A stretch of 58,220 bases of DNA from Fragilaria crotonensis (GCA_022925895.1 JAKSYS010000387.1:1-58220), one strand, 5' to 3'. Positions 9,881 through 21,043 are shown, numbered from the stretch's first letter. Translations and numbers: made by a program. The notes: generated by a model not told the origin, from the sequence alone.

Positions 9881-11447
9881 TCAATACGCACCGCGACCAA
9901 AGTTGCGTCCATGTTGAGATCCACGCTCAGTAATTTCAGACACAACACTCTGGTCTCCGCTGCCTTGCTGGGTCGCTGGTTCGGCGTTACTACTCGCACT
10001 CGTTGCAGTAGTTACTGCACTTGTACTTCGTTGTCCATCAGTCGATCGGCCGGCGCCACCACCGCGGCCGCCGTCACGGCCACCACGACCACCAGCCGGA
10101 GCATCGCGCAAACGCAAGATGTACGCACGTCCACCGGACCCAAGCTTTTCCCATTCATCGGCTTGGAAGTTACGGTATGGATCAGTGACATCCACGTTAT
10201 TCATACGCACCTTCTGGTCACCGCGGCCTTGTCCACCTCGGCCATTACGCCCACCGCGTCCATATCCACGACCACTTTGTTGACCAAAACGGCCACCACC
10301 ACGGCGTGCCCTGCCGCGGCCTCCGCGTCCAGAGTTTGAGTCAACTGCACTGACATATCGTTTCTTACCAGAGTGGCGATTCGCATAATCCAACTGAGCG
10401 CCCGAGTGTATATTCGAAATGAGCCCTGACAGAAAACTGGTCGCTGCATTAAAATCGGAACGATAATCCTTGAATACACTTGTCTTCGCCGCAACAATGC
10501 TTGCGTCGGACGATTTAATTCCTTTCATCAACACGTCGACGCGCTGCTTATCAGTTAGGTTTTCATCCTTGTCCTTGGCCAACACAAAGAAACTTTCCTT
10601 CAACTTTGTCACATATCGCTCGAATGGAAATACCTTTTCGTCCTTGTAGTGAAGTCTCGCAATTTCTCTTTGGCTCTCTCAACGCGTTTGTTAAGCTCAC
10701 CGGTTCCGTCATAGTGCGCGATCAAAGCCTGCCAAGCTTTGCGACCGTTTGCATTCTTGTCATAATCCTGTATCCAAGTCCAAGCATCTGACTTGACGCA
10801 CGCCGCCTTCAACATGTTGTAAACCAATTTGTTATCACGTTTGAAATTCTCACCTGTTAATGGCATCTGGTACATACGCCTCTCCTCGTCGTCATCAAAA
10901 ACATACGAATCATCTACATCAGTGCGAACGACATAAACCACAGGAACCTTCGCCGCTCCCATGGTGGCACTGAGCTTGTTCATGAATGCAATCTGCCAGG
11001 CATCCCAGCCGGCATCAGTTTGGCACCTACCAGGGTCGATCAAATCGACGTCCACTTTCTCAAAGTTATGCTCGGCCTCCTTACGTTGGATCGTATCAAA
11101 CATCTCCTCCTCCGTCCACATTTCAGGGTCAACATCAAGGTTCCTCCTATGATGATCCTTCACCCAATACACGAGGGCCTGAATCTTCTTAATCTGCATG
11201 GTTCCAAGAATAACGCGACCGACGGCAGCTGTACGAGAAGCCATTCGCTTGGCCATCTCCGTGACATCGCTATCGCCGTTCAAGTTCGCAAACGCATCGA
11301 TAGTGTCAAGCCTTCAATATCGATAAAGATCTGACGAGTTGCTGGGACAGTTACACCACACAGGTTCAAAACATCGTGAACGGGGTTTGGGACAGGGTCG
11401 GCAAACACAACTTCATCAAACACGGGGTCAACTGCATCTTCAGCCAT
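9881..11447 (-). pseudogene. gag: Copia B gag with RGG-rich tail, frameshifted
   Basis: The likely start is the Met at 11447 (MAEDAVDPVFDE); a Met nine codons upstream is in the same frame. The N-terminal half includes IQALVYWVKDHHRRN and WDAWQIAFMNKLSATMG, then VPVVYVVRTDVD, the layout shared by the gags here. Frames change near 11285 and near 10665 (an A missing in the run coding REKIARLHYKDE). The last third is Gly/Arg-rich (RGRGGRGRARRGGGRFGQ and similar), typical of RNA binding. No CCHC knuckle is seen. Confidence 0.85.
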
Positions 11448-11884
11448 CTGTTTACAATGCCCGCGATTAGTCACTGCCTGGGTTCATGTCGACAATATAA
11501 CCGGTCACCGCTACGCACTACGACGAGCGGCTTGCGAGGCGGGTTCGCATACCGGGCGGTGCGGGGTGATCAGTCCCGACCTCAGCGAATACGGGCGACA
11601 CGGTGGTCAAAGACCAATTATAAAACGTGCGCTGCGATACCGACCGTTGACGCCCGCCATGGGCCAAAAACTGTGTTACGAACAACGATTACGTCGGACA
11701 TCACGTTTCTCGGACCTCAGGACAGGATCTGGCACTACGCGCATCACGTAGGCCTTAGTATATATGGTTTCAACGAAATTCGGATACGACTCATCCGACT
11801 ACACGGATACGACATGATCTGACCATGACGGTTGTTCCGTCGACGCCGTCAATCGTTGACATCATTTCCTTTCTCTAGTGCGAT

Positions 11885-11901
11885 CTTGGGTCTGATAAAC
11901 C
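11885..11901 (-). other. Putative primer-binding site of Copia B
   Basis: Minus strand GGTTTATCAGACCCAAG directly follows the 5' LTR. The same 15-16 bases follow the 5' LTRs of families A and E. Confidence 0.65.
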
Positions 11902-12085
11902 GAACGAATGTACACGCAACTACGTATCATCTTACCGTGAGGGGAAACGAGAGTATAACAACTAGCGTAAAAGCAACGATAACGGGTACACAACGAAAGA
12001 TTATAAGTATAGGATGTACCATACCTTCACTGGTCGTACTATGATAGCACGTACGTACGCGTACCGTATCGTCCGTATTCAAACG
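11902..12085 (-). repeat. 5' LTR of Copia B (184 bp)
   Basis: Defined by the match of its outer 101 bp to 5516-5616 and by the primer-binding sequence inside. On the minus strand it starts CGTTTGAATACGG. It does not have TG...CA ends. The bases after its outer end (12086-12090, CCTGC) would be the target duplication if that is 5 bp. Confidence 0.82.
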
Positions 12086-12603
12086 CCTGCTCATGGTTGG
12101 ATTTCCGTTTCGTTTTCCTTTCATGTCATGCTTGTACTGTACTACGGTACTAGTAGTTCTTGATGATAGGGTTCGGGTTAACGGAACCTGTCGACGCGCA
12201 GGTCGGCATAGGGTTCAGGTTAAGAACCAGGACGTAACCGTTACGGGGTATGCCCCCAGTAGGTAAGTGTCTAGTACGACACTGACTACTGCTTAGTGTG
12301 TCTATAAACGGTACAGCAATACAATGCTGTCTACCGCTACAGACAACGATACGTATACTATCTGTCGGTCTATCGCTACATAAATGTGCGAGGACTGACT
12401 AGTAAAATATCGCTTTGGTCATAGTGGGCACTGTCTAATAGTTTATCGTTATGTACGGTAACGGTAAACTCTGACGCACGGTCTATGGCCGGCAGAGGAA
12501 GTGATGTGCAAAAAGTACTGCTGTACTGATTGCCGTGTTGTGTGCTGTCGTTATAGTGAGTACCGTCGTACTGACTACTGATATATGTACAGTATGGTGA
12601 GGT
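12086..12603. other. Noncoding DNA between Copia B and gypsy
   Basis: No open frame of note. Rich in GTAC and TAC/GTA words. Two similar stretches, ATAGGGTTCGGGTTAACGG near 12167 and ATAGGGTTCAGGTTAAG near 12208, each contain GGTTC...GAACC inverted arms. This may be host intergenic DNA or the remnant of an unrecognised element. Confidence 0.5.
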
Positions 12604-12989
12604 TGTGCCCTACGCGCGAAGTAATCAGTTTTATTTTTGGAGGCTAATTTGTAGCTAGTTTTAAAGGGTTAATAGTTGCACCTTATTAAGAGTTATGAGA
12701 CTAGTTTAAAAGCAAGAGAGCAGTCCCATCCTTGGTGGGATTGGACTGTTCTCTTTCATTCATCTAGGAGACTCAGTGAGTCTCCAAGAGATGTCAAACA
12801 GTTCTCATTCTACTGTTGTACGGTTGTACTGTTGTACAGGATCAGTGTTCTATTGTTGCACTGTACTATGGTATTACTAGTCTACCGGTATATCCAAGTA
12901 CTATACATGGCCATTGTATTGTAGTACTGGATACTAGTAATATAGTATACTGTATCGCACTACGCTAAGGGCACGTGCGGTGTACTGCA
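12604..12989 (-). repeat. 3' LTR of gypsy element (386 bp)
   Basis: Minus strand TGCAGTACACC...GGGCACA (TG...CA). Matches 38113-38498 except at about two bases (TAATCAG against TAATCCG; CTAAGGG against CTAGGGG). Contains the perfect palindrome GGAGACTCAGTGAGTCTCC (12767-12785) and a longer hairpin at about 12714-12755 with arms AGAGAGCAGTCC and GGACTGTTCTCT. Confidence 0.95.
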
Positions 12990-13001
12990 CTCGCTTCCCT
13001 T
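12990..13001 (-). other. Polypurine tract of gypsy element
   Basis: Minus strand AAGGGAAGCGAG immediately precedes the 3' LTR start TGCAGT. Confidence 0.65.
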
Positions 13002-13723
13002 GGGCGATGCGCGTTCTTTATATGGTGTCAGTCGACGTATGTGCACGTTCATTGACAATGCCACGTTGAATGCGTACTGTACCATTAGCATAGGTTTCAG
13101 TAATCCGATAAGGTCCGCACGTGGGGCGGACAATTTGGAGATCAGTCCTGGTTTTCCAATAGGACTTTCGCCAACACGGTACTCGTGTTCAATGCGTTTG
13201 CATTTTCCTTTTATTGGCGTTAATAATGTCTTGCTTACGTTGTCGAATTCCAGCCCAATCCGTTTTAATTGGATAGGTAACAACATGTCGCGTCAAATAC
13301 TAACTGTCCGGTGTAGCATCTAACGTAGTATGTACTGTACTACGTATGCCCATGCGGCTGCACTTAGGACGGTCCCCAAGGGTCATTCGACGAGTTCTTT
13401 GTGTTCGATTCGAATGTCCAAGTGCATTGCCAAGTACTTGATGTACTGTTCTACAATACCGTTTGATTGTGGATTGTAACTAGATGACGGTTTTTCTTTC
13501 ATACCATAATTCTCGCACATCTGTTTGAATTGTGCTTTGAATTCTGAACCATTATCATACCCTATGTATTGGGGTCGTGGATATCTTGTCAACCACGTAT
13601 TATTAAACGCTTCCATGACAGTATGTGCATTTTTGTCTGGTATAGAAATGACTTCGAACCATCCTGTCACGGGGTTGATCATAGTCAATGCACGAAGTGT
13701 ATGCGTGGACGTTGGAGTACGTA
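13002..13723 (-). pseudogene. pol: Gypsy integrase, C-terminal half
   Basis: After the YR1 insertion the integrase core resumes with ALTMINPVTGWFEVI, the second catalytic Asp in YIGYDNGSEFKAQF (about 13560) and the Glu in YNPQSNGIVEQYIK (about 13450). Downstream (13040-13140), in shifted frames, GPYRITETYANGTV is readable; it matches the GPY/F module found at the integrase C-terminus of many Ty3/gypsy elements. No chromodomain seen. The half upstream of the insertion (27801-28301) holds the HHCC finger and first Asp. Broken by insertion and at least two frame changes. Confidence 0.88.
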
Positions 13724-13940
13724 CGAAGTTGTTCGCTGCGCCACTTCGAAACCAGTCTGTTGTTCTCTCTTGTTTCCGTTCGGGTTGCCCAGAGTATCTC
13801 TCCGTCATGATCGACGGTGTAGGTAGTCAGCATTAGTGGTGACGTACGACTGTAGGCGAGGTAGACTGATGTTTGGGTTGGTCGAGGGATTCCCTCGACA
13901 GTAAATTCAGCCCAACTCCCGGATGTTGGGTGGTCCAGGG
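13724..13940 (-). repeat. Split direct repeat B2 of YR1
   Basis: Matches B1 (14303-14517) with a few one-base indels, for example TTCGGGTTGCC against TTCGTTGCC. Its left end (CGAAGTTGTTCGC) is the outer end of YR1 against gypsy sequence. Confidence 0.9.
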
Positions 13941-13949
13941 TGGGCTTGG

Positions 13950-14302
13950 GAAAATTAAACGATTAGTAAGCTATTGACTTAGTTGCTGGGATGGAAGTTT
14001 GCTTGGCACAGTCGGTTCACTTTGGTGGATCGATGTGGGCAAAATCTCCCACTCCAGCGGCTTGATCGGCGAGTTCACGTTGCAGCTAGTTTTCGCGTTC
14101 AACGGTGAATCGTGGATGTCACCGTATCCATTACGTATGTATGCATACAACATGCCGATACGACATGCCGATATGAACTGCCGATCCGGGCAACGATAGT
14201 ACAGGTAGTCGTGCCCGTAGTGCTGCCCGTACAGTACTTTCGTGCCCCGTTGTAGTAGTGGCGCTGGAGGCACAGTACAGTGCTCCCACCCCAGACCATG
14301 TA
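13950..14302 (-). repeat. Split direct repeat A2 of YR1
   Basis: Matches A1 (27444-27800) with few differences, for example GGCTTGATCGG against GGCTTGGATCGG. It lies between B1 and B2; nine bases (13941-13949, GGTGGGCTT plus flank) separate it from B2. Confidence 0.92.
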
Positions 14303-14517
14303 ACGAGTTGTTCGCTGCGCCACTTCGAAACCAGTCTGTTGTTCTCTCTTGTTTCCGTTCGTTGCCCAGAGTATCTCTCCGTCATGATCGACGGTGTAGG
14401 TAGTCAGCATTAGTGGTGACGTACGACTGTAGGGGCGAGGTAGACTGATGTTTGGGTTGGTCGAGGGATTCCTCGACGGTAAATTCAGCTCCAACTCCCG
14501 GATGTTGGGTGGTCCAG
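14303..14517 (-). repeat. Split direct repeat B1 of YR1
   Basis: Second copy of the B repeat, directly adjacent to A2. The recombinase frame runs into it and stops at 14382-14384, so about the last 45 codons of that frame are repeat sequence. Confidence 0.9.
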
Positions 14518-15890
14518 CCATTGAACTCTCCCTGAACCAAGCACTCAACTTCCGTCAGTGGTGAAGGTGCATCCTGTTCGGCACCTTCCTCAATCCGTTC
14601 GCTAGCGGGGCCCGCTTTCGTTCTCGTTCGCGGGTCACTTGGGATTACCCGTCTCGAGTCAGCTGCGTCGAAGAATGAATCGTTCTGGATCATGTCTCTA
14701 CTCAGCTGGTTTGTCCATTCAAGCACTTGGGGCCGGATGTAGTCCAGGAATGCGTCCGATGACCACCTTCCCAATATCATGATTTTCGCCACTGGTTGGT
14801 CCATCAGGAACAGCCCCATCGCGGCTCCTGACCTGATCGACCGCGTCCCGATTTCGCCTGCCGTGTATCCGAAGGTGCTCGCTCCCCCTCCCTTTGTGCA
14901 CGCTGCTCGAGGCTGCTCCGCAGTTCGCTGCTGGAAACTATTCGCGTTCCCTTCAGTGTTTGGATGGTTCCGACGGGCGTTTCGTGGCCAGAGTTGGGGA
15001 CTCTTTCCAGGACTCGCAGAACTAGGGATGCCAATCGCCGGACGGGGCACATTACGCTGTCCCTGTCCTCTCCTGAGTTCGTTTGTCCATCTTAAGTCCG
15101 TTCTTCTGGTTCTCGAAGGTGACCGTCACTCTTCGTGCCGTCCCGAGATCTTGTTTCGATGTGTGCGGGATCTCTCGGTGCTTGGAGTCCCTGAAGACTA
15201 CTCCTTCAAGTCGGATGATCTTAGTTCTTCCAGGGGTCGCCGTCTCTGTTATTTCGCACGACCTCATCGCGAAGAAGTATGCCGCGATCGCTATCTCGGC
15301 GATGACTGCTTCGCGTGTGTCTCTTCTGTCGATCGTCCCTGCTCCTGACTGCTCGAACATAGCTCGCAGGAGCTGGGGTGTCGCGGCCTTTGTTTCCGCT
15401 TCGGGGTCCACGTTGTCGCAGGCTTTGAGCCATGACTTAATGAAGGGTCGCAGGTTTGGGGATCCTTTGAGGTGCAGGGCTGACCCGATATGGCTCCCGA
15501 AACGCCGCAGCCAAGTTGCTTGCGGCTTTGCGCATAGTACTCGCGACCACTGGTTCGCGACGATCTCCCGAAGGTCTGCCCTTGCGTCCCACTCGGTCCC
15601 TCGAAGAAGTCGAGGAACGCTCTGAGGAAGAGGTCTCGCTCGCCGTCGGATAACAGAGTGAGGAGGGTCATCCCGTACCCGACGTGGATGCAGTATCCAT
15701 TCCAGCGGCGCCATGTTCTGTCGTACGACTCGTTGCTGCTCTCCTGTCTCCCGTCAAATATAACTCTGCGACTCGCAGCACTTGCGTGACCCAGGATAAT
15801 ATCTCGTCCGGCAGTTGTGAGATGGCGAAGTTCTCCGGCACCTGTGAAGGGCGACACCAGGAATCGGTTGGTTAGTTCGTCGTTTGAGGT
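14382..15890 (-). pseudogene. YR1 tyrosine recombinase, frameshifted, first His replaced
   Basis: Tyrosine recombinases of YR retrotransposons integrate the circular cDNA. The N-terminal part reads SYDRTWRRWNGYCIHVGYG near 15690. Box I is AYFFAMRSCEITET (about 15260) with the conserved Arg. Box II is GTRSIRSGAAMGLFL (about 14840), where the expected H-x-x-R reads R-S-I-R; the codon at 14842-14844 is CGG. The C-terminal ILGRWSSDAFLDYIRPQV supplies the Tyr nucleophile. The frame changes at about 15700, 15600 and 15050. The YR2 homologue has THSIRSG, so the His loss is specific to this copy or family. Confidence 0.85.
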
Positions 15891-15894
15891 TGTG

Positions 15895-16514
15895 TCATCC
15901 GCGATCGGGTGACTCTTCCCCCTCGAGTCGTCTCCCACAAAGGACAGTAGGTCGGCGACCACGTTGAGTTCGCCTTTCAGGTGTTGCGAGGCGAGGCAAC
16001 ACCGGAAGTCGATCAGCAGTGATGCGATCTTCCTCGCGACCTGGAGGTGTGCCTTCTGTCGTCCCATAGTGTGTCAAACGAGATGAATTGTGGAGCCAGC
16101 CAATGGCCGACGTGTTGTCCCCGATGGCCAGAATGCAGTTCTCCCCCCCCTCGGACTCGAGACAGGCCAGCCAGATGTTGACCGCCATCCCCAGGAACTC
16201 GAGTAAGTTGTTGATCCCCTTGTGCCCGAAGATGGGGCTCGTCTTTGGGATACGGAGTCGCCATGCCCGACCCGAGAGGCTGTACCCTCCCAGACCGTAC
16301 GGGCAGGCGTCCGACCAGCAGATCTTATCAGGTTCTCTGGTCACCAGGAGGTTCATCGGGACCCCTTTGTGGGCGTGGTCCAAGAACCCTTCCCACAGGT
16401 GTAGGTCGGCCAGCGCCTCTTCTCCCACCTTCCTTTTCCTCCCTCTCCCTCCCTCGAGTCCTCTCCGGATCCTGCTCATGAAGTGACGGGAGTTCGGGAT
16501 GATGTATGCCGTGT
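15895..16514 (-). pseudogene. YR1 RT end and RNase H
   Basis: Continues the RT frame interrupted by Copia A2 (MSRIRRGLEGG follows the insertion). RNase H has Asp in ICWSDACPYGLGGYSL, Glu in NNLLEFLGMAVNIW and Asp in AIGDNTSAIGWLHNSS, the D-E-D arrangement of DIRS/Ngaro-type RNase H. The frame is lost near 16075, just after NSS, and runs into the recombinase region in another frame. Confidence 0.87.
16511..16514. repeat. Target duplication of Copia A2, left
   Basis: GTGT, repeated at 23052-23055. Removing A2 and one copy lets the YR1 RT frame continue without a break. Confidence 0.85.
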
Positions 16515-16732
16515 TGTTAATCCTACAAGTAGATCATCCTTGCAGGAAAGCATGTCTTGATTCAGTTATGAATTATCTAAAACATAGAAAAGTGAGCATT
16601 ACCTTGTTCGGAGTCATCCTTCAATCCCGAGTCGTACTGTGCAGATGTAGTACCGTATAATGGTACTTGATACTTGATACATGATTCATAGCATCCTGAA
16701 TGATACAGTACCGGTAGCTTGTAATATCAACA
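16515..16732 (-). repeat. 3' LTR of Copia A2 (218 bp)
   Basis: Plus-strand view starts TGTTAATCCTAC and ends AATATCAACA. Appears identical to 22834-23051 and to 5298-5515. The polypurine tract AGTCGCGGGGAC lies at 16733-16744. Confidence 0.95.
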
Positions 16733-16915
16733 GTCCCCGCGACTCTGAATTAAGTTCCTGAATCAGAGGCGAATCACACTTCCTGAACCGATCGACAGAG
16801 GCCCCGGCTACGTCGTTAACATATATAACCCTGCGACGGTCACCTACTGTTTTCGATGGACAGTTACCATTATATCGCGACTACCCAATTCGTGTCCCCG
16901 GGTGTTGGTCGTCGA

Positions 16916-19248
16916 TTACCAGAGTATGTTATGCAACAACTCCTTCATCTTCGGTCCTGGCATTAACTTTGTCAAGATATCTGCCAAGTTCGTCTGTGTG
17001 TTTTCTTTTGCCACCCTGATGGTCCCGGCAGCAATCGCTTCGCGTACGCGGTGAAAGTTAATTGCAGCGTGCTTCTTCTTGAGTGTCGATTCAGGTCGGG
17101 AATTAGTCACAACTGCCGAATTATCACAAAACACGGAGCATTCCTCGGTTAGCGGAACACCCATCATCCGCAGTTTGTAACGTAGTCCCTCTATCATCTC
17201 AATCGATAGTCGCATTGCAAGTAACTCTGAACCATACGTAGACGCCTCGACCGTATTCTGCCTCTTGGAAAACCAAAGTATCGGCGCTCGATTAACGAAT
17301 ATTAAGATCCCTGAATGTGACCTCCTTGTCTCTCTACACCCTGCGTGGTCAGCATCCACGAAACATGACATTGTGACATCCTTTCCACGTGGCGTCGGCA
17401 TGTTTTCGGGTATTGCTTCGGCTGCGTCGGGGTAGAACTCGGACCAGTCACATTTGACGAATCGCTCACCTCGGAATGTCGGGATCGTATCGTCGAACAC
17501 CATTGTCGATCTCGGATGATGCTTTAAGTATGCAAAAATATGGAAGACTTGTTCTAAATGTCCTTGTCGTGCCGATACCAAGTACCGCGACATTAACGAC
17601 ACCGGCATCAAAACATCAATCCTCCCAATTTCGCAAATCCATCTGAGGACGCCAATCAAACCTTGATAGTAGTTCAATTGTTTGCTCCCAACTCCGCTGA
17701 AAGGTCTAACTCAGGCCGGTATCCACTTGCCAGCGGAGTCTTTGCATTTGGCAACAGTCTGAGATCGGCATCTTCAAGTTCCTTTTCCAGGTCGGCGATC
17801 GCCTTCTTCACGTATGAAGTTGACTCGAACGCCCACCGCACCTTATCGGGCTCGTCAGAATCTGGGATACGGAATTTCTTTATGTCAACGCCCAAATAAG
17901 TATCTGGTTCTTTAATGCTCCCGGGCTTCAAGGTAAAACGCTGTCCCAGGGCATCCATAAAGCCCTCCGGATCTATTCCTTGAAAAATCAAGTCGTCCAC
18001 GTACGATATGACGTACTCGTAGACTTTGTCCCCGTTCGGTTTGACCGCCGCTTTCATCCACAGATCAGGGTCAGCTTTCGACGACGCGAAGCCCAGTTCC
18101 CCTTAAATTCTTAGCCAAGTAGTCGCGAAACGATCTTCCGCTCGATCTTAAGCCATAGAGAGCTTTCGCGATTATAGCTCTTTTACCATTGTACTCAGGT
18201 CCTAATTGATCAGTAAACTTAGTCCACACCTTTTCCTTATTCGGTGCCGCCAGGTAAGCATTTTGAATATCACACGACAAGAGGTCTAAATCGTTGAGAG
18301 CGGCCAAGAGGAAGAAGAGTCTCACCGTATCTCTGCTCACGACAGACGCAAACGTTTGTTCCTTCGTTGCCTCGGTCATATTGCCTCGCGCTACCAATCT
18401 GGCCTTTCTAGTAAGGTCCATTTTGATGTCGAAGACAAAATATGTATCAACGAACTCGTACCCAGGTGGAACTTTTGTGTCGTCGTCTTCGATAAACTCG
18501 AATGCAGGGAAAACGTTCCGAATCTCTTTTTCGATCGCCTTCGTCCAGAAATCCGTTCCCGTTCTCTTGTCGATCGCTAACGCATGGGCGACACTTTTCG
18601 GGAGTTCTAATCCGTATTTGTGTGAAACCGACCAATATTTCGACTTGACCTTTTTTTAGAATCCTTTCTCGTTTCTTGAGTACAAATGGAACCCACCATC
18701 GGAACGCTGGTTCGTTTGACAGGTTGTTTGTAACGGCGTAGTCGGCAACTTGAACTGGGTAAGAGTCCTTTAAATCTGCCAGCGGTACCCAAGTACTGGA
18801 ACCGTCTTTCCATTCGACTAATAGGCGCCAGCCCTTTGTCGTTCTCTTTGGTTTCGGTCCAGTCTTGGTAGAGTAGTACGCCTCGTCCTCTCGTAGCGCA
18901 CTATGACTCTTTTCGTGGTCAACGATCTCCTGCATCACTTGCAAGCGTCGACCATCGTCATCTATTTGCGAGTATAAACACTCAGCAATTAGATTCGCAG
19001 TGTATGTCTCCTCCGTCCCGTCCTCGAAACACACAAGGTATTCGCGGGAATCCAATAAAGGATTTGGGTTTGACGATCAATTGGCTTTCCGTCATGATCT
19101 CTTTTCGGCTTTTCACGGTGCCGCGAAGGATATCTCCGCCGCGGTCGGTTACTATCTCAGCAGTTAAGTACTGATCAAAAGCCTCCGGGGTATAATCATC
19201 AGCGTCGGAGCGTCGGAATTCTCCTCCGTCCTCCGTTGCGTCATTCAA
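16916..19248 (-). pseudogene. pol: Copia A2 linker, RT and RNase H, frameshifted
   Basis: Same proteins as in A1. Linker frame from 19248 (EAFDQYLTAEIVTDRGG), then 19055-18447 with REYLVCFEDGTEETYTANL. RT is at 18421-17674: DLTRKARLVARG, VVSRDTVRLFF, DIQNAYLAAPN and the catalytic ISYVDDLIFQG near 18000. RNase H is at 17677-16916: CFVDADHAG, GSELLAMR, CDNSAVV and a stop at 16916-16918. Breaks near 19075, 18655, 18080 and 17685 are one- or two-base differences. This copy keeps the in-frame segment near 17450 that is frameshifted in A1. Confidence 0.9.
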
Positions 19249-19261
19249 GTCCCCGAAGATG

Positions 19262-21026
19262 TCAACCAGGGAAACTGATTTTCACCAAGCTCTTCCGCCA
19301 CCTCCTCGTTTGTCCGCTTATCCCTATCTTCTCTTCTATCGATTCCAACAATTCCGCGATCTCCTCCCTTCGATCTGCACGTTCATCAGGTGTTAGGGCC
19401 CAGAACGTGCTCCTCACGATGGCTTTGCCGACTTCGGTAACAGGAACGCTGCGTCCCCGCCACCATAATCTTCTGCTGGCCCTAACCAGCATGCCAACTT
19501 CCGCTCGTTGTCATTGTCGAGGTAAGAAATAACTTCGTACCAACCATGCATAACGTAGAGCGAAATATCTGGTGTCCACCCATGGACCTGTTCGAAGGCA
19601 GAGCGTCCTTGTAGATCCGGATGTGTCCCCGCAACGAAGGATCTGATCCTTGCGCAAAGGTTGACGAGATAATTCCAGAGTCTTCTTGGTGATCGCGTCT
19701 TGTCTTGGAATCTTCGGATCATCCTCTTCAACTCTCTGATGTCCAATTCAGCCTTGTTCTGAAACGGTGAATAGGGTTCCGTGTACTTCGGATCAATTGA
19801 ATACTTCCGATCCTCTTCTTCCACTCGCCCCATCCTTCCATTGTGGCGTCGTTATCGCACAACAATACTTCTGGAATTCCCACTTTCTTGACAAAATCAT
19901 CTAGCGCATAGATTGACTCGTTCTTACGCTCCATCGGGTAAGCCTTCGTGTATCCCCGGCCATTCCCAATAATGTGAGCATATCGTTGCGAATCAATTGA
20001 TTTGATCTTCGGTTCCATTATGTCGGCGTAAAACATCCCCCTCAACCTTGGATAGCGCAGATGTGCCATCTGAGTTTTAAAACGTCGCGTCGCTGGATTC
20101 GGTATCGACCGGATTCCTTGTTGGGTGGTCACCTTCAAGGAGTTCTTTGCCGTCTCTAATCCAACCATCCAGCGTCGTGCCACATTTTCTGGGGTTACAT
20201 CGGAAGTCACATCTCCAGTTCGTATCGCCGCAATGCCAATCTCCTCCGAGCTCGCATCCGCTGTCGTCGTAAGTGCTGCGACCCTTCGCAGTATCGGGTC
20301 GGTCTGATTCAGCAGATTTACTTCGTTTGCGATTTGCATTTCGAAGGGAACTGGCTCGCTGCAAGAACCTGCATGCAACTCTTGATCTTCTGTTTCGTTG
20401 CCTTGGAGTGTAGGACCTTCAAGCGCCTTGCTCGCAAGTTCGTAATCTCCTCTTCGTCTTCGGAGTCCAACACATCCTCCTCCGCGAGCGAGAGCGCGAA
20501 GGTGTGGGAATCCACTCAACGTCGGAGGTGAGTTCGACATGCAGGGCAGTATTATCAAGCTCGTCTTGGGTTGGGGTCTCGAATCAAAGCCGGCAACAAC
20601 TCCTTCGAGGGTAAAAGGGATTCGTAGGGGTTCGGACGGAACGAGAATACCGAATATCGAGTCAGGTGCATGTTGCCTGTGTCGTTCGTCGACGTGGACA
20701 TCGTTGTCCCGGAGCTGGTTAGGGGAAAGTAACGAAAATGGTAAGGAGTCTCCGAAGTAAAGAGCTTCGTTAATGATTATCACATACGTGGCCCCGGAAG
20801 TCGGACAATCGTAGGCCGTTGCAACCGTTGCGATAGGAATCTGCTTCGACGGGTAATCAGGCGAATAAGCCTCGACCTCAGCTGATCTCCCGGTATACTC
20901 GAGAACCACGCAATTACTTCCTGCCACGCATGTGTCGGCGTGAGAGTCCATCTCGCACCGACCCGAACGATGACACTCTCCGTGTATTGCATTGTAATCC
21001 ACTGAGTATACCTCCCGCGAAACCAT
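19262..21026 (-). pseudogene. pol: Copia A2 protease and integrase, frameshifted
   Basis: The longest protease-integrase frame of the family (21026-19728, 432 codons). It starts MVSREVYSVDYNA, with MDSHADTCVAG as the presumed protease site and FSLLSPNQLRDNDVHV. Integrase begins near TPENVARRWMVGLETA, with first Asp in FYADIME and second in LLCDND. It shifts near 19830 to a frame with YSPFQNKAELDIRELKR (the Glu) and GWTPDISLYVMHGWYEV, and again near 19430. Integrase inserts the cDNA and makes the 4-bp target duplication seen for this family. Confidence 0.9.
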
Positions 21027-21043
21027 CGCAACGGTTCTGCATT

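Larger units (their letters stand above)
5516..12085 (-). mobile_element. Copia retrotransposon B, 3' LTR split by A1
   Basis: Copia-type element on the minus strand: 5' LTR 11902-12085, primer-binding sequence 11885-11901, gag, protease, integrase, RT, RNase H, polypurine tract, then the first 101 bp of the 3' LTR. The remaining 83 bp of that LTR should lie left of copy A1, outside this window. Gag has an RGG-rich tail, which sets it apart from family A. Only a few single-base frameshifts separate it from an intact element. Confidence 0.92.

Noticed and set aside
10580..10680. Programmed frameshift in Copia B gag
   Set aside because: The break is a missing A in an ordinary run inside gag, not at a gag-pol border, and other copies break elsewhere; a random indel is simpler.
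12676..12924. 82-codon plus-strand frame in both gypsy LTRs as a gene
   Set aside because: It is present because the LTR is repeated (also at 38185-38433); no homology or coding bias is visible, and it lies in the U3/R region.
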